A stretch of DNA of 64,000 nt from JACRLV01 sp045863555 (GTDB lineage: Bacteria; Planctomycetota; Phycisphaerae; UBA1845; Fen-1342), in NCBI GenBank assembly GCA_045863555.1, contig BTUU01000017.1, positions 72,758-136,757 on the forward strand, read 5' to 3'. Each line of letters opens with the position of its first letter. The stretch's first letter is position 1. The translations under genes and the position numbers were made by a program. Positions 43,401 to 51,790 of the stretch are shown here, piece by piece. The notes beneath the pieces were generated by a model that saw only the letters and a program-made list of their open reading frames with translations, searched no databases and had not been told where the DNA came from.

Positions 43401-44500
43401 AGTGCGCGCTCGCGCTCGCCGGCGCCGGGTGGGAGCGCGCCGTTCGCGGCGACCGCGCCCTCTTCTGGAAGCAGCGATTCGGAGAATTGGCCGCGCTGCG
43501 ATTCGAGCCAGGCGGGAAAATCAACGCGGCGGATTTCGACGGCGGCGGCCGCGACGTTCGCCGCGCGAATCACGACGCCCGCCGCGTGCTCCGCCCGCAC
43601 GCGCTGCGGGATGTCGATCTCAAAGCGAGGTTCGCGCAGGGCCCGCAGGCCGCGCTCGGCCGCAACCGTCAGGTCACCGACGGGAGCGCGGGCGACGCGC
43701 TCGTAGTGTTCCGCCGCGGCCTCGATCGCGCCGGTCGCGGCGAGGTCATCGGCGAGCAGCAGGTTCGCCCGGGCAACCGTCCGATCGACGGGGGCGAGCG
43801 CCGCCACGGGGCGCAGCAGCGCAAGCGCCTCGTCGCGCCGGTCGCCCGCGCCGAGAAGGAGCGTGCCCAGCGCGACGTCGATCTTCGCCAGCGTCTGCTC
43901 GGACGCCGGAAGCGTCTCGGCGACGGCGCGCAGGTCGCGAATCCGCCGCTCGCGCACGGCGTTGGCCGCGGGGATGCCCGCCGGAACGGGCTCGTTGAAT
44001 TGTGCGGGCGTCATCGACCACTCGTTGTGGATCGCCCACGCCTCCGCCTGCGCCGCGAGGGCCTCCAGCCGCGCCGCGGGGCGCTCCTGGCGGGCGAACC
44101 CGTCTTCCGCGAGAGCGAGATTGTCCAGCGCGGCCGCGGATTCGTTCAGCGCCAGATGTCCGAGACCGAGGGCGAGGCGCAGATCGGGCCGCTCGCCGAG
44201 CTGCGGCGCGCCGAAGATGAGCCGGGTCAGCCGGCCGCGGCCGTCGACCCACTCGGTGCGGCTCTCACCGCGGATGGTCGCCATCGAAGCCAGGGCCTCG
44301 GCATCGAGACTCAGGCGGTCGTCCGGCGCGCTGACGAGCGTCCGCGCCTCGGCCAGCGCCTGGGTGAAGCGGCCCTCGTCGTAGGCGGCGAATGCATCGG
44401 CCAGCGCCGGAGACCAGCCGGGGGGCACATCCGCACGGGCCGCGGCGGCCGTCGCACAGGGTATCAGCAGCAGAAGCAGGCGAAGCGCGCGATGATGCAA
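40481..44500 (-). CDS. Large secreted macroglobulin-like protein with N-terminal TPR region
   Basis: A protein of about 1339 residues. A signal peptide (ALRLLLLLIPCATAAAARA) is followed by TPR-like helices (about 30-290, AFAAYDEGRFTQALAEARTL). The remainder is a chain of beta domains like the MG domains of alpha-2-macroglobulins (for example PRVGEEIVIAGAVPL, and the end GVCRFPAPTVRSGRTRVPVE resembling the bacterial MG10 domain). The thioester CxEQ motif is absent, so it would not trap proteases covalently. TTG 44500 is preferred because GGGAGGA lies nine bases before it; an in-frame ATG is at 44536. It is the last gene of the infB cluster. Confidence 0.6.
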   Translation of the reverse strand: MHHRALRLLLLLIPCATAAAARADVPPGWSPALADAFAAYDEGRFTQALAEARTLVSAPDDRLSLDAEALASMATIRGESRTEWVDGRGRLTRLIFGAPQLGERPDLRLALGLGHLALNESAAALDNLALAEDGFARQERPAARLEALAAQAEAWAIHNEWSMTPAQFNEPVPAGIPAANAVRERRIRDLRAVAETLPASEQTLAKIDVALGTLLLGAGDRRDEALALLRPVAALAPVDRTVARANLLLADDLAATGAIEAAAEHYERVARAPVGDLTVAAERGLRALREPRFEIDIPQRVRAEHAAGVVIRAANVAAAAVEIRRVDFPAWLESQRGQFSESLLPEEGAVAANGALPPGAGERERALRIDDALSAGSYVIIARGRDAAGREVVSKRLLVVDSLDAAVFTGRDAGLLLVGGSGEAEARFWMHGALSPIVLAVRGGVAAFPLPPESRLLRDRRWTCVVRRGETLAVCRGVIPGGVERAGLPPGVLLSLSPAAPRVGEEIVIAGAVPLAARPDRRSAATSLEIALVDPAERVVAESRAPVDERGFFFTRIRATPEMAGKTIQAIVRASGQTLDQLYRRAGVAVEPLDDPTVRAVVQMPPHLARLLGPVPLRLRTEWIGGGPVGGQPIELVTNASRWPTESQPQFAARPVSRREKMPVEGRRDLATNVGALGLPEGPKSVLLRLTSFNPDRRPAVAEAPVMIAPQPLHAWVEVDAERPIVGMPTHLSLGWFDAAGVVAGPPRVEIAGPDGRRRELAIYESAAGLRTAEWIPAIPGRHRATLTFDGVSDSAGTFAREITVGAPADRPVESLVSLRAVRQGGSDSVRVTASSESPQSLFVIAAGLDPLGGARVDVGPADGEASIDLAAPAPAGRPIRVYAVRFDDGRPRIVAGCDVELAPEPALTLTETSSETILGGVKNFKVSLDGADLRGATVVSRLMPIEPPGRHLWTPPETSPDRSGGVPRLRVDGASFAGGPGDGGPVLTPAAAEPFDSATVLHLAASAAIWADAALAGGEVTVSPAIPSRQGRFRLEVIAARADGSLARGAHLIDTRRSAELTLEFPPSVEVGDRMFGLVRIDHRGDSPLATSLAFKPPAGLRIIRALDASGRALADADGAFTVAIEPRSATRIAVEFEVAAPLRGTLRVELTTPDGRVPAATVIRTPVDAAAAGPSPTEERIRVQRRLYRLERPIEWAQIEDDASEPQSEVDRMPEYNRIPLSADLPVPAGTPILVEETIAFPRFAGTLDWQQRIPANCVTLADAPRDFAVVGKLEQRRVGSLHYSAPLADTAERVHSYIIVPTRAGVCRFPAPTVRSGRTRVPVELSPSDETIATVQ

Positions 44501-44557
44501 GGTGACGAGTCCTCCCGGCCCTGGGTTCGTGATCATTCTACGCGCGGCGGCAAGCCT

Positions 44558-45517
44558 CTACCGGCTCCGCACGAACTGCTCCGGCCGCAGCCCGGCGCGG
44601 TCCAGCACGGGGTGGATGTCCTTGAGAAAGCGCTGGGCATCGGTGTAGTAGCCGGCCGTCGCCGCGAGGCTCGGCATCAATCCGCGCCAGAACGCGTTGA
44701 AACGCTCCATGAGCGCCTCGCGCAGGTACTTGGCGACCATGCTTGCCAGGGCGACCGGCAGACGTCGCTTGTCCGCGTCGATGCTGAAGTCGATGTACCA
44801 GTCGGTCTCCTGCGTGCTCAGGCGGTAGCGGCTCACGTCCTCGGACTGCTCCAGGATGTGCACGTGCCGGTCGGGGAATGCGTCGGCCAGGAGGCCGCGG
44901 TAGTCCTCGCGGCCGCCCAGGCGGTCGACGTGAACGATCAGGTCGCTGCGCCCCGCCAGATCGCCGGCGTGGGCAATCAGCCGCAGCACCTGCTCGACGA
45001 GCACCGCGCCCTTGTTTCGCGTCACGCCGATGCGCCGGTTGTACCGCACCTCGTTGACCACTTCCGCTCGCAGACCGACGCAGCGCACGCCGGCTTCGTC
45101 CATCGACAGGCTGAGGCGGTCGGCCACCGCCTGGTATTTCGAACGCAGCGGGTCGAGCGGCAGCGGGGTGTTGAGGTCGCGATACCACGGCACGCCGTCG
45201 GCCTGCACGCCGGCCGCGCCGACGTCCGCGAGCAGGTTTGCGAGCGTGTCCGTGCGAAGGCCCGCGTCGTGGGCGAAGGCCAGCACCGTCCGTTCGAGCG
45301 TGCCGATGCCCGCCTTGCGGTCGAACGCGCTTTTGGAATCGTCGACGATGAGCTTCCAGTCGGTCTTCGTGCCCGCGCGGGCGAGCGTGTCGCCCAGCAG
45401 CGACCAGAAATCCGCGTCGAGCCGGCGCGAGTCGACCCGCCAGACCGTGCAGCCCACGGCCAGCGGCCCGAGCGACGGACCGTACCCTGCTTCATCGATC
45501 CCCGCGACGAACGGCAC
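44558..45517 (-). CDS. RNase HII-like protein
   Basis: A 319-residue protein beginning FVAGIDEAGYGPSLGPLAVG, the DEAGxGxxxGP motif of the RNase HII/HIII active site (D7, E8). Later IVHVDRLGGREDY may supply another metal ligand. The rest is longer and more diverged than classical RNase HII (about 200 residues), with basic inserts (ADKRRLPVALASMVAKYLREALM). It may remove RNA from DNA hybrids but could be a specialised member. It sits between kdsD and the macroglobulin-like gene with gaps of about 24 and 57 bases. ATG 45517 is the natural start. Confidence 0.68.
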   Translation of the reverse strand: MPFVAGIDEAGYGPSLGPLAVGCTVWRVDSRRLDADFWSLLGDTLARAGTKTDWKLIVDDSKSAFDRKAGIGTLERTVLAFAHDAGLRTDTLANLLADVGAAGVQADGVPWYRDLNTPLPLDPLRSKYQAVADRLSLSMDEAGVRCVGLRAEVVNEVRYNRRIGVTRNKGAVLVEQVLRLIAHAGDLAGRSDLIVHVDRLGGREDYRGLLADAFPDRHVHILEQSEDVSRYRLSTQETDWYIDFSIDADKRRLPVALASMVAKYLREALMERFNAFWRGLMPSLAATAGYYTDAQRFLKDIHPVLDRAGLRPEQFVRSR

Positions 45518-45541
45518 GTGACTCTCCCCGCGAGCGACAGT

Positions 45542-46534
45542 TTAGAGCCCGGCCGCGATCAGATCGAACAGGCGCAGCACGCCGACCGGCCGATCGTGAT
45601 CGTCGGTAACGATGAGGCTGCTGATCTGCGCGTCGCGCATGATCTGGAGGCAATCGACGGCCGGGCGTCCGGGGCGGACAGTCGAAACGGGAACGGGCGG
45701 CGTCCCCGGCGAGCGGCGGCTGCGGGCGTGGGCGTCGCGGGCTTTCAGGTCGTGCCAGTTCGCGACGCGTTCGCAGAGGCGGCGCAGATCGCCGTCGGTG
45801 AAGGTGCCGAAGAGGCGGCCGTCGCGCTCGACCAGGATCGCGAGGCCGAGGCCCTTGCCGCTCATTTCCAGCAGCAGCGGCTGGACGCCCGCGTCGACGG
45901 TGACGACGGGGAGCCGCTCGCGCGCGACCATGAGATCTTCCGCGCGGAGCAGCAGGCGGCGGCCGAGCGTGCCCTCGGGGTGATAGCGGGCGAAGTCCTC
46001 GGGCGAGAAACCGCGGGCCTGGAAGAGCGCCATCGTGAGGGCGTCGCCCATGGCGAGCTGCATCATGCAGCTTGTCGTGGGGGCGAGTCCGTACGGCCCC
46101 GCCTCGGGCAGATCGGGCAGGAGGAGCGCAAAACGGCTGAGCTCGGCGAGGCGCGACTCGCGTCCCTGCGTCATCGCGACGACCGGTCCGCCGAGCCGGC
46201 GAAAATGCGTCGCGAACCGGATCAGCTCCTCGGTATTGCCGCTGCGGGAGAGCGCGATGAGCACGTGCCGCTCGCTGACGTTGCCGAGGTCGCCATGCAG
46301 CGCCTCGACGGGGTGCATGAACGTCGCGGGGGTCCCGGTGCTCGCGAGCGACGCGGCGATTTTCTGGGCGATGTTGCCGCTCTTGCCGATGCCGCTCAGC
46401 AGCACCTGCGTGCCGGGAATGAGCAGCAGCTCGATCACCTGCTCAAACGTGTCGCCAAGGCCCGCCGCGACCTGCTGAAGCGCGGCGACCTCCTCGAGCA
46501 CGACCTCGCGAGCGACCTGCGTCGGCGTCTTCAT
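45542..46534 (-). CDS. kdsD: Arabinose-5-phosphate isomerase
   Basis: A 330-residue enzyme that interconverts ribulose-5-phosphate and arabinose-5-phosphate, the first step to Kdo of lipopolysaccharide. The SIS domain (about 30-180) has LLSGIGKSGNIAQKIAASLASTGTPATF and ALSRSGNTEEL. Two CBS domains follow (about 195-330, EDLMVARERLPVVTVD and DAQISSLIVTDDHDRPVGVL). The ATG at 46534 overlaps the TGA of the upstream TPR gene, so translation is coupled. The frame is open further upstream but that part overlaps the TPR gene. Confidence 0.92.
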   Translation of the reverse strand: MKTPTQVAREVVLEEVAALQQVAAGLGDTFEQVIELLLIPGTQVLLSGIGKSGNIAQKIAASLASTGTPATFMHPVEALHGDLGNVSERHVLIALSRSGNTEELIRFATHFRRLGGPVVAMTQGRESRLAELSRFALLLPDLPEAGPYGLAPTTSCMMQLAMGDALTMALFQARGFSPEDFARYHPEGTLGRRLLLRAEDLMVARERLPVVTVDAGVQPLLLEMSGKGLGLAILVERDGRLFGTFTDGDLRRLCERVANWHDLKARDAHARSRRSPGTPPVPVSTVRPGRPAVDCLQIMRDAQISSLIVTDDHDRPVGVLRLFDLIAAGL

Positions 46535-49500
46535 CGGTCGGCCCCGGCTTTCGCTTCCACCACGGCCGCGACCGGCGGCGGCTGCCGGTTCTCGACGGCG
46601 CTCAGCTTGGCCCGGACGGACGCGAGCAGCCTGACCTGGTCCGGCGGGAGTTTCTCGGATTCCGGGGCTTCCTCGAGCAGCTTGCGCGCCTCGCGCCAGC
46701 GATTCACCGCCGAGTCCTTCTCGCCGAGCCGCCATTCCGCGTCGCCGAGGTGGTCCAGCACATCCGGATCGTGCCCGGTGAAGAGCTTCGAGGCGCGCTC
46801 GAGGTACTTGCGTGCGGTCGCGAAATCGCCGGACTTGTAGTAGGCCCAGCCGAGGCTGTCGAGATAGGCGTGGATCATCGGCTCGACTGACACGGCCTTG
46901 CGGATCATGGGCAGCGCGCGGTCGAGATTGCGGCCGGCATCGACCCAGGCGTAGCCGAGGTCGTTGTTGTACGTGGGGTCATTGGGCGAGAGCGTCCACA
47001 GCGATTCGAGGTTCTCCAGGTACTCCTCGTCGCGACCCGCCGCCTGGAGCACGAACGACTTGAACCGCAGATAGACGAAGCGCGCCTCGGGCGTGCCGCC
47101 CGCGTCCTTGAGCCACTTGTCGCAGCGGGCCAGCGCCGCGTCGAATTGCCCGTCGTCGCAGAGCGCCAGCAGCGTTTCGCGCTGGAGCGCCACCTGCTGA
47201 TCCGAGCCGATGGCGCGGCTTTCCGCGATCCCGTCGAACTGGGAAATCGCATCCGACACCTTGCCCATCGCCCGGTCGACGCGGGCCAGGAGCAGCCGAC
47301 GCCGCATCGAGAGCGGCCAGCTCGTGTCCGGGAATTTCCTGGCCGCCGCGAGTGCGTCGTCGAGCTTCCTGGCTCGCATCAGCAGGTCGACGAGCTTCTC
47401 CGCGTAGTAGGCGTTCTCGTCGTTCTTCAGCCACTCGCGGACCTTCTCCTCGCCTTCGGTGAAGCGCCCGACCGTCGCGGCGGTGCTCAGGTACAGCTCT
47501 CGCACCGATTCGTCGTCGGGCGCATCGGCCAGCCGCTTCGATACGATCGCAAACGCCTCGTCGCCGCGTTTGGCGGTCACGAGGTTGTCCAGCTTCTGCG
47601 CCAGCAGAATCGGGTCGTCGGGCGTGTCCTTCAGCAATTCATCGAGCAGGCGGTTCGCCTCGTCGAATTCGCCGAATTCAAGGTAGGAACGGTAGAGAAG
47701 CGTCCGATCGGGGTTGTTCCTGGGCTGGTCCGGACGATCCGCGAGGCGGCGGAGCACCGCGCGGCATTCGGCTGTGCGGAAATCGTACCGGTACGCCATC
47801 GCGAGCCGGCGCAGCACGATCTCCCGGTTCGGGAACCGCTTCACCAGGTCTTCGAGTCGGGACGCCGCGCGGTCGTACTGAATCTCCCGGAAGCAAAGTT
47901 CCGCCTGCGTCATCAGGAGTTCGTAATCTTCCGGCCAGTGGGCCAGGGCCTCGTCGCAGATCTTCCGCGCCTCGTCGGTCCGCCCCAGACCGGCCAGCGC
48001 CTCCGCGAGGCGGCGCGAAACGGACGCGTCCGTCGGATGATCCGCGTACTGGCGCTGCAACTCGACGACGTGCTCGGGCGAGAAGAGTTTTCCGGTTTCA
48101 AAGAAGCGGACGGTCGTGCCCGCGCGCCGGAGCACGTCGTCCGGAAGCGACCGCGACTGCATCTCGCGCCACAGTTCCTTCGTCAACTCGATCTTGCCTT
48201 CGCGAATGTACGAGTCGAGGAGCCCCTCATACGCGTCGCTGCACTGGGGGTCCAGCTCCAGGGCTTCCTGGAAATAGCGCTGCGCGCTGAGTTGTCCGTC
48301 GGGACGCTGGGCATAGTGCCGCGCGGCCGCGAGCCGGTAGAGCGGCTCATCCGGGCCGAACCGCAGCGCTTTTCGATACGCCTCCTGCGCTTCCGCGTGT
48401 TCATCCAGGCCGTCGTGAGCTTCCGCGAGGATGATCCACGCGGCCGCGAGTTCAGGGTTGCCCTTCAGCAGCGCCCGGGCCTCGGCTTTCGCCTCGTCCC
48501 ACTTGTAGCGGCTCAGCAGCATCCGCCCCCGAACCGTCAGCGCGGGTGCGAAGTCGGGCTTTGCGGTCAGACAGGCCGAGAGCAGGCCCTCCGCGAGCCC
48601 GGGTTCATCGATTCCGGCCGCGGTCATTCCGAGAACGAAATCCACGGCGTAGTCGCGCGGCTCGCGCTGGCGCAGGCCCGGCAGACGAGCCGCGAAATCG
48701 CCCGCGCTCCGCACGGCGGCGCACCACGCACTCACGCGCGCCGCGGGCAGATCGCGCCCCGCGGGCAGCCCGCGGGCGATGTCGGCGACGATGTCGACGC
48801 CGGCGCCGAGCTTGCCCGCGAGGACCTGGGCGATCGCCACATCCCAGAGCAGATCCGACGGCCCGCCCGCGGCCACTAGCGCCTGACCGAGCCCGGCCGC
48901 CGCCTCCCCCCTGCCAAGGCGATTCAGCTGCCGGACGGTTTCGGCCGCGTAGGCCGGCGCTTCGCCCGCGCGGATCGCCGTTTCGATCTCGCCGAGCCAG
49001 GCGTCGAGAACGCCGGCTCGCCCCGCCGCGTCGAGCGCGAGCGGGAGAAACACCCCCTGCGCGGCGCGGTCCGCGAGCGATGCCTTCGCAAACGCAAACG
49101 CATCGGCCGCGCGGCCCGAATCGAGGAGCGCCAGAACACGGCAGCGGGCGACGTTGGCGTCATCGGGCCAGCGCTTCAGGGCGGCGGCCGTCAGCCGGTC
49201 CAGATCGTCGTCGAGGCTGAGCTGCTTGAGCAGTTCCACCCGGTGAAACAGCGCCCCGCGCGGAGAGTCGGCGAGCACGGCCCGCACGCGCTCGGCGTTG
49301 GCGTGCTCCGGGTGCGTGTCAAAGACCGCCTTGTCGAATGCGGCATAGGCCTCCGCGGCGGCCAGCGCGTAGCCGCCCTGGCGGAGGCACTCGCCGAGGA
49401 CATACCACGCAAAGGTCGCATTCGGGTTGTCGGGTTCGCTCTCGGCCGCGAGCGTGGCGCTGCGCAGGTGAGGAATCGCATCGCCCGGGCGGCCGACCCG

Positions 49501-49947
49501 CAGCAGCAGCGCTCCGGCGAGCGACTGGGCATCGACGCTGCGGGGGCTGAGCGCAGCGGCGGCCGTGGCGTAACGAAGAGCCGGTTCGATCTGGCCCAGG
49601 CGCTCCAGGGCGATCGCGAGCAGGCGCCGCGGCTCGGCCCGCTCGGTCTTCGCGCCGCGGATCGCTTCGAGAAGCTGGCGGGCGGCCTCGTCGTTGCGGC
49701 CGTCCTCGAGCGCGGCGCGCGCCTGTTCGACGAGATCGCGGTTCTCGGCCTGGTCGTCAGCCTGATCGTTGGCGGCGGGCGCGGTCGAACTGGCGGCGAT
49801 TCCGGCGATCTCGGAGAGAGGCGTTCTCGCCCGCGCGAGCGCTTCGGTCGACGACGGCTGAGTCTGCTGCGCCCAGGTCGAGGGGGCCGGGGCGAGGCCT
49901 GCGGACGCGGACAGAACGAAAAGGAGGAACGGAACCCGGACGTTCAT
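46531..49947 (-). CDS. Large secreted TPR protein
   Basis: An 1138-residue protein. A signal peptide (VPFLLFVLSASAGLAPA) precedes many TPR-like repeats through the whole length, for example AAAALSPRSVDAQSLAGALL, EAQEAYRKALRFGPDEPLYR, YFQEALELDPQCSDAYEGLL, NNDLGYAWVDAGRNLDRALP and DHLGDAEWRLGEKDSAVNRW. It is probably a periplasmic scaffold. ATG 49947 follows GGGAGG at nine bases; an ATG nine bases earlier is too close. It overlaps kdsD at ATGA and follows the glycosylase-like gene by 25 bases. The family with cell-wall or polysaccharide roles is only inferred from the context. Confidence 0.85.
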   Translation of the reverse strand: MNVRVPFLLFVLSASAGLAPAPSTWAQQTQPSSTEALARARTPLSEIAGIAASSTAPAANDQADDQAENRDLVEQARAALEDGRNDEAARQLLEAIRGAKTERAEPRRLLAIALERLGQIEPALRYATAAAALSPRSVDAQSLAGALLLRVGRPGDAIPHLRSATLAAESEPDNPNATFAWYVLGECLRQGGYALAAAEAYAAFDKAVFDTHPEHANAERVRAVLADSPRGALFHRVELLKQLSLDDDLDRLTAAALKRWPDDANVARCRVLALLDSGRAADAFAFAKASLADRAAQGVFLPLALDAAGRAGVLDAWLGEIETAIRAGEAPAYAAETVRQLNRLGRGEAAAGLGQALVAAGGPSDLLWDVAIAQVLAGKLGAGVDIVADIARGLPAGRDLPAARVSAWCAAVRSAGDFAARLPGLRQREPRDYAVDFVLGMTAAGIDEPGLAEGLLSACLTAKPDFAPALTVRGRMLLSRYKWDEAKAEARALLKGNPELAAAWIILAEAHDGLDEHAEAQEAYRKALRFGPDEPLYRLAAARHYAQRPDGQLSAQRYFQEALELDPQCSDAYEGLLDSYIREGKIELTKELWREMQSRSLPDDVLRRAGTTVRFFETGKLFSPEHVVELQRQYADHPTDASVSRRLAEALAGLGRTDEARKICDEALAHWPEDYELLMTQAELCFREIQYDRAASRLEDLVKRFPNREIVLRRLAMAYRYDFRTAECRAVLRRLADRPDQPRNNPDRTLLYRSYLEFGEFDEANRLLDELLKDTPDDPILLAQKLDNLVTAKRGDEAFAIVSKRLADAPDDESVRELYLSTAATVGRFTEGEEKVREWLKNDENAYYAEKLVDLLMRARKLDDALAAARKFPDTSWPLSMRRRLLLARVDRAMGKVSDAISQFDGIAESRAIGSDQQVALQRETLLALCDDGQFDAALARCDKWLKDAGGTPEARFVYLRFKSFVLQAAGRDEEYLENLESLWTLSPNDPTYNNDLGYAWVDAGRNLDRALPMIRKAVSVEPMIHAYLDSLGWAYYKSGDFATARKYLERASKLFTGHDPDVLDHLGDAEWRLGEKDSAVNRWREARKLLEEAPESEKLPPDQVRLLASVRAKLSAVENRQPPPVAAVVEAKAGADR

Positions 49948-49972
49948 CGCGCGCATCCTCCCTGATGGCGGC

Positions 49973-50914
49973 TCAGGCGGATTGGGCGCGCGTCGATGCC
50001 TTGGCCGAGCGCTTGCCCTTTCCCTTCGCAGCCGCCTTGGCCTTGGGCTTTGGGCCCGCCGCCGCGGCCTTGGGTGGTTTCTTCTTCGATTTCTTCGCGG
50101 CCTTGGCCGCTCCGTTTTCATCGAGGGCGGAGTCGGGCTCGATGGCCGGCGCTTCCTCGGGGGTCTCCTCGAATCCCTCGGGAACGAATTCCTCGTCGGT
50201 TTCGGGCAGGGCCGCCGCGCCGGACGCGATCAACTGGAGCATGTTCCGCGTGGTCCGATCGGGGGGAACGCTGCGGATGCGCTCGACGTCGCCCTTGCGG
50301 ACGGCGGAGCTGAACTCGCTCCAGGCCTGCTTGCGCAGGAGGGCGATGAACTCGAGCGCGTCCTCGGCGGTGACCTGGCGCTCGAGAAACGACTGGGCCT
50401 CTTCGAGCGAGCAATCCGTCGCGACGAGGTCGTGCGCGCGGGCGTAGGCCCACATCGCCTCGTCGAGCGGGATCGCGTGATGACCGAAGCCCAGGAGCCG
50501 GATGCGGGCGCGGGTGTAGCCTTCGAGACCGGGGATGCCGGCGAGGTAATTGGCGGCGTCGGCCTTCGCACCGCCGGCGATTCGCTCAAGCGAGACAACG
50601 TGTTCGATCGCGAAAATGCGGTTGAGCGCCCGGCTCAGGTCCTCGCACTTGGTCCGGGGGTCGGGAAAATCCTCGACGGCGAGCGCGAGTTCCGAGGGCG
50701 GAATGACGCGCAGCTCGTTGTAGTCGACGACCATCTGGTGAAACCGGTCGAGCGCCTCGCGGGCCCGCGCTTCCTGCGCGTCGCGCGAGAAGATCCCGAG
50801 GATCAGCTGCATGATCGGGTCGCCCGGCTGCGGCCGGTTGACCTTACCCAGGCTCGATCGCAGCGATTTGAAGACCTGTTTGACCTTCTTCGCGCACTGC
50901 GTAGCGCCCTTCAT
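49973..50914 (-). CDS. Endonuclease III-like (HhH-GPD) protein with lysine/alanine-rich tail
   Basis: A 313-residue protein. Residues about 30-200 look like the HhH-GPD DNA glycosylase fold: QLILGIFSRDAQEARAREAL, then YLAGIPGLEGYTRARIRLL, a helix-hairpin-helix with the order of the catalytic region, and HAIPLDEAMWAYARAHDL, whose aspartate matches the catalytic one. The lysine of bifunctional enzymes is replaced by tyrosine (GLEGYT) and the four-cysteine iron-sulfur loop is absent. The last 45 residues (KKSKKKPPKAAAAGPKPKAK and similar) resemble a histone H1 tail. It may bind or repair DNA. It sits two bases after rbfA. Confidence 0.55.
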   Translation of the reverse strand: MKGATQCAKKVKQVFKSLRSSLGKVNRPQPGDPIMQLILGIFSRDAQEARAREALDRFHQMVVDYNELRVIPPSELALAVEDFPDPRTKCEDLSRALNRIFAIEHVVSLERIAGGAKADAANYLAGIPGLEGYTRARIRLLGFGHHAIPLDEAMWAYARAHDLVATDCSLEEAQSFLERQVTAEDALEFIALLRKQAWSEFSSAVRKGDVERIRSVPPDRTTRNMLQLIASGAAALPETDEEFVPEGFEETPEEAPAIEPDSALDENGAAKAAKKSKKKPPKAAAAGPKPKAKAAAKGKGKRSAKASTRAQSA

Positions 50915-50916
50915 GC

Positions 50917-51387
50917 TCAGGTGCCCTCTCTGCTCGGAGCCTGGCCCGGTTCGACGCCGGTGGAATCGTCCGATTCGCCGTCGTCCTGCCCTTCAATCGC
51001 GGCCGCACCACCCGCTTCGGGCGTCTTCGCGGCCGCACTGGCCTCCGCCATCAGTCCGTCGAGAATCGCGATGGTGGCGAGCCCCTTCTGGAGCGCCGTG
51101 TCGAGGTGGAAGCGGATCAGCGGCGCCTGGCGGAGCGAGATCTGCTCGCCCACGAGCGAGCGCATCCGGCCGGCGGCGTGCTCCAGCGCGGTGACCGTGA
51201 GGCGCTGCCGCGCGGGCGGAGCCATGACGCTGACGTGGACGTGGGCCACGGAAAGATCGGGGCTGACGTCGACGCGGGTGATGGACGTGAGCGGTTCGAC
51301 GCGCGGGTCGCTCAGGCGGGTCTGGATCGCCTCGGCGACGATACCCCGGATTACGTGGGCCACGCGTTGGACTCTTCGCGCCGACAT
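50917..51387 (-). CDS. rbfA: Ribosome-binding factor A
   Basis: A 156-residue protein of the KH-like family that binds the 30S subunit during maturation of 16S rRNA. RVQRVAHVIRGIVAEAIQTR begins the conserved core, followed by SDPRVEPLTSITRVDVSPDL and LTALEHAAGRMRSLVG-like sequence with the final strand LIRFHLDTAL. The last 40 residues are an acidic tail. The gene follows DUF503 by three bases, in the common order infB-DUF503-rbfA. Confidence 0.93.
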   Translation of the reverse strand: MSARRVQRVAHVIRGIVAEAIQTRLSDPRVEPLTSITRVDVSPDLSVAHVHVSVMAPPARQRLTVTALEHAAGRMRSLVGEQISLRQAPLIRFHLDTALQKGLATIAILDGLMAEASAAAKTPEAGGAAAIEGQDDGESDDSTGVEPGQAPSREGT

Positions 51388-51390
51388 TCG

Positions 51391-51672
51391 CTACACCAGC
51401 TCGATCTCGGAGCTCAACAGGCTCGCGCGCGGAAACGCCCGGACTTCGTCAATGATCTTTGAGAGCGCTCCCTCGACGTACCGGGCGTCGTTGGAGATCA
51501 TCGCCACGCCGATCGTGGCCGCCTGGCGGTGGTCGAGGTCGTCGATCTCGGCGATCGAGATGTTGTGCCGCTGGATCAGCTTGTCTTTCAGGCTCTTCAC
51601 CACCCGACGCTTGTCCTTGAGCGACATCGCTTCGAAAATCGCCAGCCGGAACGTCAGCAGCCCCACCACCAT
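51391..51672 (-). CDS. DUF503 family protein
   Basis: A 93-residue protein with the DUF503 sequence VVGLLTFRLAIFEAMSLKDKRRVVKSLKDKL, then HNISIAEIDDLDHRQAATIGVAMISND. The family is small, basic at one face, and usually lies between infB and rbfA. It is of unknown function. The start ATG 51672 is chosen because the domain begins at MVVGLLT; an open stretch upstream is rich in Pro/Gly and not part of the family. Confidence 0.88.
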   Translation of the reverse strand: MVVGLLTFRLAIFEAMSLKDKRRVVKSLKDKLIQRHNISIAEIDDLDHRQAATIGVAMISNDARYVEGALSKIIDEVRAFPRASLLSSEIELV

Positions 51673-51790
51673 CGTCGTTCCGCCCGGCCGGTCCGCCGGC
51701 GTCTCTTCAAACACACGCAGCCGCCGCGAACCGGGCGCCTCTTCGCGGCGGCCGCACGGGGCCGCGCCGCCGCACCGCCCCTCGCGCCGG

